DNA of 64,000 nt, taken from NCBI GenBank assembly GCA_004835665.1, contig RBKR01000004.1, positions 248,001 through 312,000 on the forward strand, read 5' to 3'. Source of the DNA: Phoma sp. XZ068 (taxonomy: Eukaryota; Ascomycota; Dothideomycetes; Pleosporales; Didymellaceae). The first letter of the stretch is position 1. Each line of letters opens with the position of its first letter. Under the pieces are notes generated by a model. The model ran no database searches, was not told where the DNA came from, and was given only the letters and a program-made list of their open reading frames with translations. This document shows positions 21,742-32,726 of this stretch, piece by piece. Made by a program: the position numbers and the translations under genes.

Positions 21742-23198
21742 GCAATTGTCGAATTTTCATGCATGTATGATGGATGCGATAGGGCTGGCACAACTTGGAT
21801 GTGAACTATAGTGAAATGTACAGAATATCAACGCACGCAATTATTGTTTTAAAATATTTTCACTTTGCACTTATTGTGTGATGCCTGGCCTATGCTTACT
21901 ACTTCCAATCTTGGGCAGTGTGAGTGAAGCATGGTGGCCTGACACACAATAAACAAAAAAGCATGCTGGCTAACATTCTCGCGTCGGTATCATATTAGAA
22001 TTGCTGGAACAAGACTTTTCTTGTGCTTCAATGAGAAAGAATATGTGTGGGCAGGGGAACACTCGCAACAATTGCGAAGGAAGCGGCCATGAGAAAAACA
22101 CGACATGACACGTAGCGACACGTTTTACAAGAGAGAACTCTGGTGCGAGAATACAGTCACGCAATGGAACCAGTCTTATCGTTAAAGACTCTCTTGTCCA
22201 ATCGTTTTAGGTTGGCATGTTTTGACTGAGCCTGTATCCTAGAACCTTAGCGTTGCTTGCTCGTTAGGTTGGTTTGCGCGCATAGCTCGATACATTGTTA
22301 GTGTTGGTAGCTTTGTAGATAGACTGAGCTTCAAGAGCAGAAGGCAGGCTTCAAAAGTAATCTTATTAGGGCCCGGGCTCTCCGCTCCTACAGCGTATCT
22401 CCTCTTGAGTTTTACGGCAGCAGTTTCGTGACTGGTAACGACAATGTTGTGGTCTGCCTCATTTGGTGATCGCCAACTAATACTGACAACAAAGAATAAT
22501 CGAGTTGTACTGTGCACTTTCCTTGGCTGTTCTCTTCTGTGTGTTTTCTGGTCTTCATTGCCGCTTAAGTGGCCACTGTCCACGAAGTGACCGCAGAAAA
22601 GTCGTGCATTGCGGATGGTGTACTCAGTCATCTAACACCCACTCTTTTGATGATCGGTGTGAAGGGGCTGTAATACTCGCAGCTTTGAATATACACCTAA
22701 TCCTATAGACCAATTCACTGCAATGATACGTGCGAATCTACCATCCGATGCATGTCATCGTGGCAGTGCCGTCGTCCGCCAAGGACAAGATATCTACAGC
22801 CATGTGACTCACTTTCAGTCACATAACGTCGGATTGTCCTCGAATCAGATCTATCCTCAACGCTTGGTCACTGACTAGCGACCCATGGATGTATCGTCGT
22901 CTGAGCGAAACGCCTTCCCTTTCCGGCCAAGGTGTGAGGCTGTGCTGAAATCGTATGATCAGAACTTGAACGTGTGTTACACAAGACACCAAATTATGCT
23001 GTAGCGTTGTGGACTTAGAAGTGGGTATCGTGGCATTCGTGATGAGCTGTGCAAGCGACCGAGCGCAAAGCAACAGAGTGGTATAGTGCGCCATCATACA
23101 TGCAGATAGTGCAACAGAAATCAAGATCTCCTCCTGCCCATGACATCGCCCTGACTAAAGCCTTCCTCATCTTGCGTAGTTCCTGTATGTTTCTTTTT
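21742..23198. other. Intergenic, about 1.5 kb
   Basis: No gene supported. The 130-codon minus frame at 22239-22631 has no recognisable features. The DNA is moderately AT-rich near 21830-21980 (hydrophobin 3' flank). Confidence 0.5.
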
Positions 23199-23489
23199 CT
23201 AGTTCCACAACCTTACGACTTCCATAACACCTAGCCCCAGTGCGCCCATCATCAACGCACCGCTAGGCGATACCGACATAGCAGCAGATGAAGAATTGCC
23301 GCTGCCACCGCTGCTCCCCTTGGGTTTACTTGCGCGAGCGTCAAGATGTGGTAGCGCGGCTGCCGCGCGACCCATCAGGGCATGACGGAACTCGGGGACG
23401 CTCTCTGGAGTTGCTGGACCAGGGTGAGGCGCTGGAGTTGCGAGGGCGAGAGTTGCGCAGAGGAGTGTTGTTGCTGCGATGAACTTCAT
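23199..23489 (-). CDS. Small secreted, probably GPI-anchored protein
   Basis: 96 residues from the ATG at 23489; the frame upstream is open but this start gives a clear signal peptide (MKFIAATTLLCATLALATPA). The mature region has no cysteine. It runs through HPGPATPESVPEF and a Lys/Ser/Gly/Asn-rich stretch (SKPKGSSGGSGNSSSAA) and ends in a hydrophobic segment (GALMMGALGLGVMEVV) with RLWN after it. A small-residue site followed by a hydrophobic tail fits a GPI-anchor signal. Function unknown. Such small wall proteins are often lineage-specific. Confidence 0.6.
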   Translation of the reverse strand: MKFIAATTLLCATLALATPAPHPGPATPESVPEFRHALMGRAAAALPHLDARASKPKGSSGGSGNSSSAAMSVSPSGALMMGALGLGVMEVVRLWN

Positions 23490-25010
23490 TGTGGTCGTTG
23501 AATAATATTCGATGGGAGGCTGTGCTAGATGTATACAGTCGTGTGTGCGCTGTCGGTGTGATGTTGTGGGGTTTAAAATGTGCTGAGGGCAAAGGATATG
23601 GCTGAATCTCAGTAGTTCTTCGGGGAGAAGTAAGATGTATGAAATGTTCAACAGGTCACAATGATATTATATGTCACCAGCAACCAGCAAGCGGTGAGCG
23701 CAATGATCTCACTGGGGCGCCTGCATCGCATCATGGAAGACTGCTGACCGGTGTTGATCGCCAACACAGCCTGGATAGAAGCGGTAATGGTTTGTGACGT
23801 CGAGCATCGTGTAGCCAACCAGCTTCCGTTGCAGAAGTGGTGGCTTGCTCTTGGCTACACCTTCCAGGCTTTAGCTGTGCAGCTGAACAAGCACCACCCG
23901 TCTTTAGGCCTGAGCTTAGTGATAAATGTTTACACAGCCTCCAACTTGCCCTCTCTTACCTTCCTATTTCCTACAACGGCAATAACTTTGCAAGAGCTTT
24001 CAAGTTGGGTCTATTGGGAGCCAGCTCGTCTTGATGCCATTATTCGGCATCGGACCGAGGTACCGAAAGGATGAGGGCTGCGGCTGGACGCCTGGAAGCA
24101 GTGCAACTCTTCGAACTCGATCTTTGAAGGTCTTTTCCGACTCTATTGCAAATATTTTGTCCTCATAGTGAGCTGAAGCGTCGTACGGGTAGACGCGCAA
24201 TAATCTTGACGACGTCATATTGGTGTTTGACAAACGTGCTGCTCCGTCAGTATGTAAGCTGCAATGCCACGGTAGCAGAGCACAACACTCGTTTACTGCG
24301 GCACTGGAAGAGACAATTCTCGAGCTACGCAACATCCAGAATTCTCCTCATCGATGCCCTTCTTGAGCCATGCTAACAGAAATATTATCGCTATCGTTTC
24401 CACAGATACTTAGAGGTAATGAAACCCAACTCGTCGGAATAATTTTGGGGTGCGCCCTGACAGAAAATGGCCTGGAGTCCCACGCTGACTACCTACTTCA
24501 AACTTTTCAAGAAATGCGAAAGCAGCGTGAGCATGGAGCGAAAATCAGCTGCTGATGACTGAATGGTAGCATTAAAAGAGACCGAGGACGGTTGAAGAGC
24601 TTTGAGCAGTATGGCCCCCACACACGCGGCACGGCACGAAAAGGCTGGGAGTGGCTGGACCTCTCATCTCCACCTAACAGCCCCAGGCACCATATCCACT
24701 TATGCGCGGTGGTCGCCCACAAGAGACCCGGGTTCGGGGTTTGTAACAGTAGCGTCGAGTTGAGTGGACAAGAAGGCCTGTCGCGGGCTGTTAATAAACT
24801 CCTGGCGGTAAAATAAGCCTCTCTGCCTCAAAGATCGTCACCCTGCATGCCACATTGCACAACTGCGCCGCACTAAGAGAGCATGCTTGTGCTTCACCAT
24901 GTCTCGCAACAGTGCTGGGCTGATATGGATAATTTTCCGCGGCTCAATATTTCCTTTCCTTCATCTCCAACCTGCATTCGAACAGCAGGCTGCAGGAGTG
25001 TGAAGCAACA
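23490..25010. other. Intergenic, about 1.5 kb
   Basis: No gene supported. Several short frames of 60-110 codons occur on both strands without domain features. An upstream exon (signal peptide) for the membrane protein at 25011 could lie here, but I could not place one. Confidence 0.45.
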
Positions 25011-25739
25011 ATGGCACCTTACCCAGAGTCAACACCGGCCGAAACATCACCGCCTGAGGTGGTAGCGACGGCCCCAGCAGAGGATTCCGCATTACCCGGA
25101 ATGAAACGGGGCATTGCAATTGGCGTGGCCTGCTCAGTTGGCATCATTATGGTTGCTCTTCTTGCATTTTTTGCCTACAGGCGACGGAAGCAACAAGCTA
25201 CAAAACACACCAAACTAAGTCCCGAAGAACCAGTGGAAATGGATGCAGGAGCTTTCTGGCCTCAAGAGAAGACACAGAAGACACGACATGTCCAGCCGAT
25301 ACCATTTGAAGCTGATGCGCACACTATCCACGAGCTCGACGGCAGCGAGGTGCCAGAGCTGCCAGGGCATTACGAGGGCCAAGAGCTTGCTATTAGGAAG
25401 ACACCAAGGACATCTTATCATGCTGGTGACGACGAAGCGTACAGCGCAAATTCGAAGCAGTGGAATGGATGGAGTGCTGCTCTGGAAGCTGATCAATCTC
25501 AACCTGCCCAAGAGCCCGCGCGCTACAGTAACCCATACCTAGAGGTCTCGCCTTCTCGACAAGTAACAAGCGTCTCGTCCATCGGAGATCCGATGTTGTA
25601 CGCCCCATCACACAATGCCTCGTTGAATTGTGTATCACCAGTTCCTATATCACCGCTCGAAGATGTCCATGTTTCCCAGCCACGCGCCGGACAAACTCGT
25701 CAACAGCGCTATTATGACCAAGCAAGGCAATCAACGTGA
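25011..25739 (+). CDS. Single-pass membrane protein with HEL...PELP cytoplasmic motif
   Basis: 242 residues from the ATG at 25011. A short Pro/Thr/Glu N-terminus of ~30 residues leads to one membrane helix at ~34-56 (IAIGVACSVGIIMVALLAFF), a basic stop-transfer YRRRKQQ and a cytoplasmic tail of ~180 residues. The tail has the pattern IHELDGSEVPELPGHYEGQEL, split here as IHELDGSEV and PELPGHYEG. I associate this pattern with ascomycete single-pass surface proteins of unknown role. No signal peptide is visible, so a 5' exon may be missing or the helix acts as signal anchor. It converges with the gene at 25934, which has the same layout. Confidence 0.65.
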   Translation: MAPYPESTPAETSPPEVVATAPAEDSALPGMKRGIAIGVACSVGIIMVALLAFFAYRRRKQQATKHTKLSPEEPVEMDAGAFWPQEKTQKTRHVQPIPFEADAHTIHELDGSEVPELPGHYEGQELAIRKTPRTSYHAGDDEAYSANSKQWNGWSAALEADQSQPAQEPARYSNPYLEVSPSRQVTSVSSIGDPMLYAPSHNASLNCVSPVPISPLEDVHVSQPRAGQTRQQRYYDQARQST

Positions 25740-25933
25740 AGAGACACGCAAAACACGCAAAATCCAAGGGCAAGCGACTAGAAGAGGTGGACTCACAAAA
25801 ATGTACAAACAAGATGTATTGGTATCGTAGATAACCATAAACGCCGACGCCGGCTACGCTTCAACATGGAGTGTGTATACCCAGCAGGGCACTGCAGCAT
25901 GGCCACAAAACTGAGAGATTGCTGCTATGGTGC

Positions 25934-26809
25934 TCAGCTCTTCCTTCTCACCCACCTCGACTCGAGATCCGTTATCTCAGTACCCTCATCAATCGGCGGA
26001 TCGGAAAACAACCGCTCGTCCTTCTTGTCCACTATCCTCTCCTGCATATCCATAGGTCCACTCATAAACAATCTCTCGTCACCCGGCTTCCCCACCGCAG
26101 CAAAAGGCACAGCACTCCCCCACATCTCAGCCCGAAATACTCGACCATCGCCCGCCTCCGGTACATACATTGGGCTCTCCAATTCGCTCCGCCGTCTCGG
26201 TTTGTCATCGCCCGGGACCTCCGCCAGCCGACCCACAGGAGATACGTAGACGTCTGGTACAGGATTTGTTCGGATTTGCTCTTCGTCGGAGTTGCTGCTG
26301 GAGAACGATAGTTGTCTCGCTCTGCGGCGCCGCAGGAAGAACCATGCACCGATGGCTGCAAGACCCACGAACAACGCTACTCCGATGCCAATCCCTGCTT
26401 CTGCACCGGTGCTTAATGGAACCTGTCCGCCAGGACCACCGTCCCCAGGCTTTGGCGGTCTCAAAGCGAGTGGTCGACTGCTGGATAGACTTTGAACAGG
26501 ATCTGTCGTTGAAGACGGGAGGATGCTATTTGATATACTGGCAACTCCGGAGGGACCCATTGGTGCGGGAGCAGTAGTAGTTAATGCTGCGGCAGTAGGA
26601 GTAGTCAAGGGTACGGGAGCAGGAGTAGTTGAAGATGCCTGAGCACTCAACACACTGGACACGGTGGATTTCGGGGAAGGTGGCGGTGGCGGTGGATTTG
26701 GAGGACTTGGTCGTGGACGACCGGACCGCGACGAAGAGCTCACAACATTGTCATTGCCGGTGTCCGCTGGGGTAGCAATCGGAGCTGCAGGATCTGATGT
26801 CGACGACAT
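25934..26809 (-). CDS. Single-pass membrane protein with Pro/Ser/Thr-rich ectodomain
   Basis: 291 residues from the ATG at 26809. Residues 1-125 are Ser/Thr/Pro-rich with a run of prolines (SPPNPPPPPPSPKS), as in O-mannosylated ectodomains. A glycine-rich helix at ~134-155 (GAEAGIGIGVALFVGLAAIG) ends in FFLRRRRARQ. The tail of ~130 residues is acidic/basic mixed, with PMYVPEAGDGRVFRAEMWG. No N-terminal signal peptide is seen. The architecture recalls fungal wall-stress-sensor-like or membrane-anchored mucin-like proteins, but no WSC or Cys-rich head is present. Function not assigned. Confidence 0.65.
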   Translation of the reverse strand: MSSTSDPAAPIATPADTGNDNVVSSSSRSGRPRPSPPNPPPPPPSPKSTVSSVLSAQASSTTPAPVPLTTPTAAALTTTAPAPMGPSGVASISNSILPSSTTDPVQSLSSSRPLALRPPKPGDGGPGGQVPLSTGAEAGIGIGVALFVGLAAIGAWFFLRRRRARQLSFSSSNSDEEQIRTNPVPDVYVSPVGRLAEVPGDDKPRRRSELESPMYVPEAGDGRVFRAEMWGSAVPFAAVGKPGDERLFMSGPMDMQERIVDKKDERLFSDPPIDEGTEITDLESRWVRRKS

Positions 26810-27654
26810 ACTGAACTTCGGCTACCAATTCAACGCAAACGTTGTAAATGTATGTGTGTCTGACATGTGTAAATATATGCCTCTTCCCACAAATTCAAGA
26901 AAAATACTATACATCACAGCGCAGCAATCCCATATCATATCTACCTCTCATTATTGATTGCCCATCTAGCCCTCCGAAATACCCCCACCGTCCCGCCGCA
27001 CCGCCCAAGATTCAAGATTTCTCCACCTCCAAGCCCGTCGATCCCGTTCCCCGACACCGCACCTCATTGGCCCACTCCAGCATCGCCCCGGCGTCGCACC
27101 GACTACAAAACTTCTCGATGACAATTGGCACTTGGCTTTCCGCAGAATACGTACGACGACCATACACATTCCTCGGCCAAGACAGCGATGAATTGGTTGG
27201 AAACACTGGCGGGCGCGGATCTAGAGGCTATGTTGACGACATGGCATGGACGAGGTTTTGAGGGAGGGAAGATGATGTCCAATTGCAGAACAGGGACAGT
27301 TGTCCAACACCGTGGTGCTTTGCAGTAAGAGGCAGCAGTGCGGGGTGTGAAACGTGGTCCTCTTGCATTACGGATACGCAGCTACCTTGTTTACTTCACT
27401 CTATCTCGAGGAGTGTTTGTTTACGTTGGCGGGTGGGGATTGTGAAGTTCGGTTTGACCGGATAGTGCAGGTAGTATATATTTCTAACTAGTAAGACCGA
27501 CCTGAAAGTAATGTAATCAAATAGAACCACCAACGAATTCCGAGGTTAATACGCCGCTGAAACTGAAGTTTTAGACCCATACCTTCCCAATGCCCAACGC
27601 CAACGCCAGTCTAATATATACTTCATTATACTGTAACCAATCACCACTCCAACC
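26810..27654. other. Intergenic, about 0.8 kb
   Basis: Promoter of the minus-strand membrane protein and 3' flank of the DUF7029-like gene. The plus-strand frames (26848-27261 and others) have no recognisable features. Nothing else supported. Confidence 0.5.
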
Positions 27655-30335
27655 TCAACCCATAACCATCACCATCCCCAACCCCAAGCTCAACCCCAGC
27701 ACACCAACCTGCCACACAACTCCTTCCCAACCTGCGGCCTGCACCAACCTGCCAGACACTGCAGCGCCTGTAAACTGCGCAGGCGCGGTCCTCGTGGAGG
27801 AAATACTACCTGTTCCGGTACCCGGCGGCCCCATGAACCCCTTACTCTCTTCAACCTGCGGCGGCGACGTCGTGTGTAGCGTTGATGTCGCTGAGGTTTG
27901 GGTCTGGTGGTCGCTCGGGGGTGGGCTGGCTGGGGTGTTGCCGTAGCCGTCTTCGGTTGATGTGGGGGGAGGTGAAGGTGGATCTGTGTAGGCAGGAGGT
28001 GGGGATGCAGTTGTGCTTGAATTGTAAGGCTTTGAAGCAGGCCCAGAGATGATGATTATGGGCGGCGCTGCGGGCGGTTCTGTGGGAGACGCTGGAGGTG
28101 TAGAGATCGTGATGCGCAAGGTTTGGGAGTTGGTGCATGGAGTGGATGTCGCCGGTGGTTGATCGCCTGGATAGTAGGGGGTGTTCTCCACCGCTGTGGT
28201 CATAGGCGGTTGCTCTCCCTCCGTTGCTGGTTCTGTCGGTGACTGCTCGTCTGGGTAGTCCGGCGTCATCTCCAGCGCCGTGGTCATCGGCGGCTCTTCT
28301 CCATCTGTCACTGGTGTCGTAGCGGGAGTATCAGGAGGGTAGTATGGCGTCATCTCGATTGGCGGAGGTGTAACTGTGGGCGGGACGTCTCCATACCCTC
28401 CAGTCGGTGGTGGTGCATATACTGTCGTTGTTGCCGTGGCGCAATTACATGGCTTCTCTGATTCATGCTTGGTACACGCCGCCGTCGTAGGAGCTTCCAC
28501 CTCCGCCTTGTCAGCCGTTATCGTAGCCACAGGCGCCATTTCTGTAATCTGAAGGGCACCCTCGACTGGCTTGACACACGAAGTCATGAGCGGCATCTCG
28601 GTGGAAAAGATGTTCGCCGTAGTGCCGGCTGAGTCGAACGGCGCGGGGAGGAGTGGAAGCGTGAGGTCTGCGGCTACGTCGATGGAGACTGACACATTCG
28701 CCTCGACTAGCACGAGCTTACTGGGATCCGTGTCTTTGGGCTTGGGCTTGGGCTTCGCTTCTGCCTTCGTGCTGTTGCCTTTGTCGAGCAGACTGCATTG
28801 CGCTCCCGCGTTGGTGGTTAGCTTCGCATCGAGACGCGGGAGGTTTAGAGACACAGTGACCAGAGCGCTTAGCTTGTCGCTGAATTCGAAGCCGATTGGG
28901 ATCGTGGGTGTGAATGCTAGGCTGAGAGAGATGTCTGCGTCGGTGACGTTGGAGGTGAATGGCAGAGCCTTGAGCGTTGCTCCCTTGATGCCGGTGATGG
29001 TCGTGTTTGTTAGATCTCCGAGTTCGACATTGATCCCAGCACCATCAGGGATCTGTACCATGATTAGCTACCGTAATACTAGTTGGGGAAAGGGAAACGG
29101 CCTACAGCGACATCAATACCGTAGTTGACAGCAACCTCGCCCTCGATCTCAAAGTCGACACTGATCTTGGGCTCGAAACTAGCGCCAGCCTGGCCGATAC
29201 CAGGGATCACAAAACCCAGAACTGGCAGCGGGAACAGCGCAATCTCGTAGGATCCCGAGCTGACCGGGCGAGCGAACATCTCAAGACGTGCGCCAACTCC
29301 AGTCACAGCAAGGTCCATGTATCCTCCTGTAATGACGCTGTTGACCTCCTTACCATCATCACCGCCGTCAAAGATGTCTGGGACTAAGTCGATCTGCTTT
29401 GTGTCGATCTTGATCGCGCCCTGAGTAAGTACGATCTGGCCTCTGGTTGAGCAGTTCTGACAGCCTATCTCAATCGGCAGATCGGGAACAGTAGCCGAAT
29501 CGACGACACTCTCAATGCCCGTTAGGAAGTCGGCTGCTGTAAAGGTAGTGTCGAGAAGCTCCGAAGTGAGATCGAAAGTCACGTCAGTGGCGTTGTCAGG
29601 GGTTTCCGTTGGGATGTCGATGCTCAGCCCATCTTGACGCTTTTTCCGCGCTCGCGAGAAGTCAGAGTGCCGCCGGTAGATGTGGTCATACCGGGTATGA
29701 CCAAAGTTGATATCAACATTGTCGAAGACATCTTGCCACAGGGCTTCTGTAACGGCGAGGTCGAGTGCCACACCTTCTTTGGCGTAATCCACGTCGTCGA
29801 TTCTATACACGTCAGCCTCTGGATGAGCCTGCAGGATATTAGGGCTCATACTTGTAGACCGCTCGCTCGCCGTCTCTATTACAGCTCGGGTGCGAAGTGA
29901 TCACCAACCCGCCCATGCCACCATGGCCGCCATGGCAAGCGGCCCTTGCATCTCGCGCGGACGATCCATCAACGAAATGCAACATCATCCGCCCATCTTG
30001 ACATTCGACGTCTTTGAGGAAGTGCTCGACCTCTTCGAGACTCAAGATAGGCTTCTTCGAGCTTACTTTGACCGACGAAGCAAACGTCTCGCCGCCGTTC
30101 CAGGCATTTTCTTCTGCTAGACTTTAGTATCGTGGAGACAAAGTAAAATGGAGTGCAAACCTTCAATGTAAATGACTTCTGACTCAAATTTCCGCGTTAT
30201 CCTCGTCTCACGCTTGAGCAGACCCGATCGTTTGGTTGCGGCGCGGAGGACTCGATGTCCATCGTGAGTGACAGCTGCCACAGAGCTGACATAAACAGCC
30301 AGGAGCAGCGTACTAGGAAGGTCGAAGTACCGCAT
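27655..30335 (-). CDS. DUF7029-like secreted, GPI-type cell-surface protein
   Basis: Four exons: 30335-30161, 30113-29852, 29802-29106, 29052-27655, giving 843 residues. Introns of 47, 49 and 53 nt have GT-AG ends, and every join keeps frame: YIE-EENAWN, RAVYK-IDDVDY, GIDVA-IPDGAG. The ATG at 30335 opens a signal peptide (MRYFDLPSTLLLAVYVSS). Residues ~85-150 hold LSLEEVEHFLKDVECQD, then LVITSHPSCNRDGERAVY, resembling the fungal DUF7029 domain. A beta-rich region follows (to ~560) with Asn sequons. A Pro/Thr-rich part has three to four imperfect MTPYYPPD / MTPDYPDE / NTPYYPGD repeats. The C-terminus is a GPI-like hydrophobic tail (VLGLSLGLGMVMVMG). It is probably a wall or surface protein of unknown role. 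The exon structure is inferred without transcripts. Confidence 0.8.
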
Positions 30336-31531
30336 TGTAAACGCAGAACGATCAAAGCGAATCAGGAATAGGCGAAGCACGCAGTCAACCTTCTTCAAGC
30401 AAGCGAATCCCAGTGTAGATGATAGCTGCGGAGTTCGAATGCAAGTCTGCAGTACAATAAACGTCACCAGAACCATATCATATAAACACATCCATCCACC
30501 TGAAGTCTCCATGTGCCCGATGGAAACCCATCTTGGCAGCGGCAGTGCCAGCAGCCAGTGCTGATGAAGGCACGCCTCGCGGACTTGGAGCTCGTACATA
30601 CACAGCGCAGCGCAGATGTGCAGACCCATGTATCTTGGCATCTGAGCAAGCGTACATCTAGCGAGGCCATGGATCAGGCCTACAGTGAAGTTCGGAGTTA
30701 TTGTGTTTCATGATCTCGGTTGACAAACTCTTGCCCGATGCTCGGTCGTATTGCAGAGCAAAAGTCAACGCCAGAAGGATGCGGCGCAGCTAGTATTCTG
30801 AAAACGGGAATGGGGTGTAAGACCGACCGGGGTTTCTACGTTTCACCTGCATCGACCGCGCTAGGGCTCGATGCGGACTAGCCTTGTCACCCTTCTCCGA
30901 ATCGGCAACCGAGAGGAAGAAATAACATCACTCGCTGTGAGCCGGAAACACCATCTACAGGAAAATCGTTGGTGGGAATGCACATAGCAACGCCAAAATT
31001 GACCTACATATTTAGATATTCTTGGGACACGAAGGAGATCGGTTTTATAAGCCGAACGCTTTAAGTAAGAGCAAGGTTTACAAACCTCCCGACAACGTAG
31101 CAGCGCTTTGAACCAACAAAATTATCTAAGTACATAATCATACCTTAACGATGCTATTTGAAAAGCCATCTTCACCTAGTTTTACTGTATTGCCGTGGAG
31201 TCGTTCCCGGTTGCAAAGTGAGCTGATAATATATATCGGCAGATATTCAAATAAATGAGCTCTTTTGTATGTTGCTGAGTAGGTGTAGATGCCATTCTGT
31301 GTTGAACTCCTCTATGTGATACCGACGTAGGGAATACCTACCGCGCTATATAGATTCACACCGTACGTACAGGTAACTCTGGAAGCTGCACTGTATCTAG
31401 CTAAGGTGCATGTAGCAGCGCTTAGTAACTGGCTGCTTGCTTTGTATGCATATTCTATCTCTCTGCTATCATATCTCTCTTTTCTCCCCCTTCTCTGCTA
31501 AACACCAACAAACCCTTCTACCTCGCTCCAA

Positions 31532-31547
31532 CCCCCCCCCCCCCCCC
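31532..31547 (+). repeat. Homopolymer C run (16 nt)
   Basis: Sixteen consecutive cytosines within pyrimidine-rich intergenic DNA. The exact length may be unreliable in the assembly. Confidence 0.85.
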
Positions 31548-31612
31548 AGCTACTTTAACCTACTACTACAAACCTATCCTCTATAGAATACTTAACATCC
31601 TTTTTCTACTTT

Positions 31613-31703
31613 ACCTACTAAGACATTAACATATTACCCGCCCTATTACTTGTATTGTAACAGTACACATCCATACCTACACCTATATACCTACTAAGAC
31701 ATT
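31613..31703 (+). repeat. 15-nt direct repeat
   Basis: acctactaagacatt at 31613-31627 and again at 31689-31703. It is part of the TACCTA-rich intergenic stretch. Confidence 0.7.
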
Positions 31704-32199
31704 TAAACTACCTAGGTACATCTTCCGCGCACCCAACAACAAGCTATATTACAAACCCAACACATAGTCCACACTTCTTCTTCCGCTCTATGCTTCCCTC
31801 TTTTACATGACCGTGCGCGTCATTTACCTATTAATCTATAACACCTATCACACACCTACGCTGTAAAATTAGACCTTATTACTACAAAAAATATATGTGT
31901 AAATCCGTTATACCTGTACCTATATATCTATATGTTAAAACACACACTTTAATCACGGGGACTGTAGGGCTGGGAGGTAATATTAGCGAGGTAGGTGATG
32001 GATACCACTCATCTCACTCTGCGCGAGTGTACTTCAGATTTGTAATTCTAACATTCCTAAAATCAACTTCAATTGACTTTACTTAATTTCGAGGTTCCCA
32101 AGACATAACGTTACGACGTTCAAAGCTCGCAAGCCCCAACGTTTAAACTTCGCGGACAAACGAGAGCGAAACGTATCTGGCGCGAGGATTGTGAGATGG

Positions 32200-32233
32200 G
32201 AGATGAGAGATGAGAGATGAGAGATGAGAGATA
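32200..32233 (+). repeat. 7-bp tandem repeat GAGATGA
   Basis: Four perfect copies followed by a partial fifth, with a related gagatgg just upstream. Confidence 0.85.
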
Positions 32234-32290
32234 AGAATGCTGGTAGCTAGATCTAACGGCGATGCGAGGCTGCTATACAAGGTATGATCG

Positions 32291-32338
32291 GAATACGAAT
32301 ATGAATACGAATATGAATACGAATATGAATACGAATAT
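32291..32338 (+). repeat. 12-bp tandem repeat GAATACGAATAT
   Basis: Four perfect copies. Itself built of a near-duplicated 6-mer (GAATAC/GAATAT), which suggests two steps of growth. Confidence 0.9.
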
Positions 32339-32726
32339 AACTGCTGTGATGGGGAGATGGGAGAATAGGAGATGGCAAAATGGAGATGTAGACTGGCCTC
32401 CACGGTACGTCATACGGTAATTCAGGGGCGTGAAGAAAGTGAAATTGTGGAAGTCTTTCTACACTTGTTAGCTTTGCTAGTGCTACGATAGAAACAGAAC
32501 TGATTTGATTTATTAGCATGCGAGTTTTGGCATACGGTTTTTGGCATGAGAGTTCTAGCCAGCGGAGAGGGAAGGTACGGATATATTATTTACCTATTTA
32601 CACTACCCACATACACACACCTCCACACCTCCACGCACAAAAGTACTCACGAAATATCCAACGACCTTTTTTTTTCCCCGCCCCCTCACCATCGTCCCCA
32701 TGCATCACTCCCACCCCACTCCACCC

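Larger units (their letters stand above)
30336..32726. other. Intergenic, 2.4 kb, low-complexity DNA
   Basis: No gene supported. From about 31440 to 31900 the plus strand is strongly pyrimidine- and A-rich, poor in G, with TACCTA/CTACTA motifs. It holds a run of 16 C (31532-31547), a 15-nt direct repeat (31613/31689) and two minisatellites (32200, 32291). It may be a decayed or repeat-mutated region; no transposon coding remnant was recognised. Confidence 0.55.

Noticed and set aside
26848..27261. 137-codon plus-strand frame upstream of the 25934-26809 gene
   Set aside because: Lies in that gene's promoter, low-complexity Pro-rich, no signal or domain.
29803..29851. Alternative 23-nt intron (to the CCTGCAG at about 29829) in the DUF7029-like gene
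   Set aside because: Too short for fungal splicing; the 49-nt choice has a proper branch site and keeps frame.
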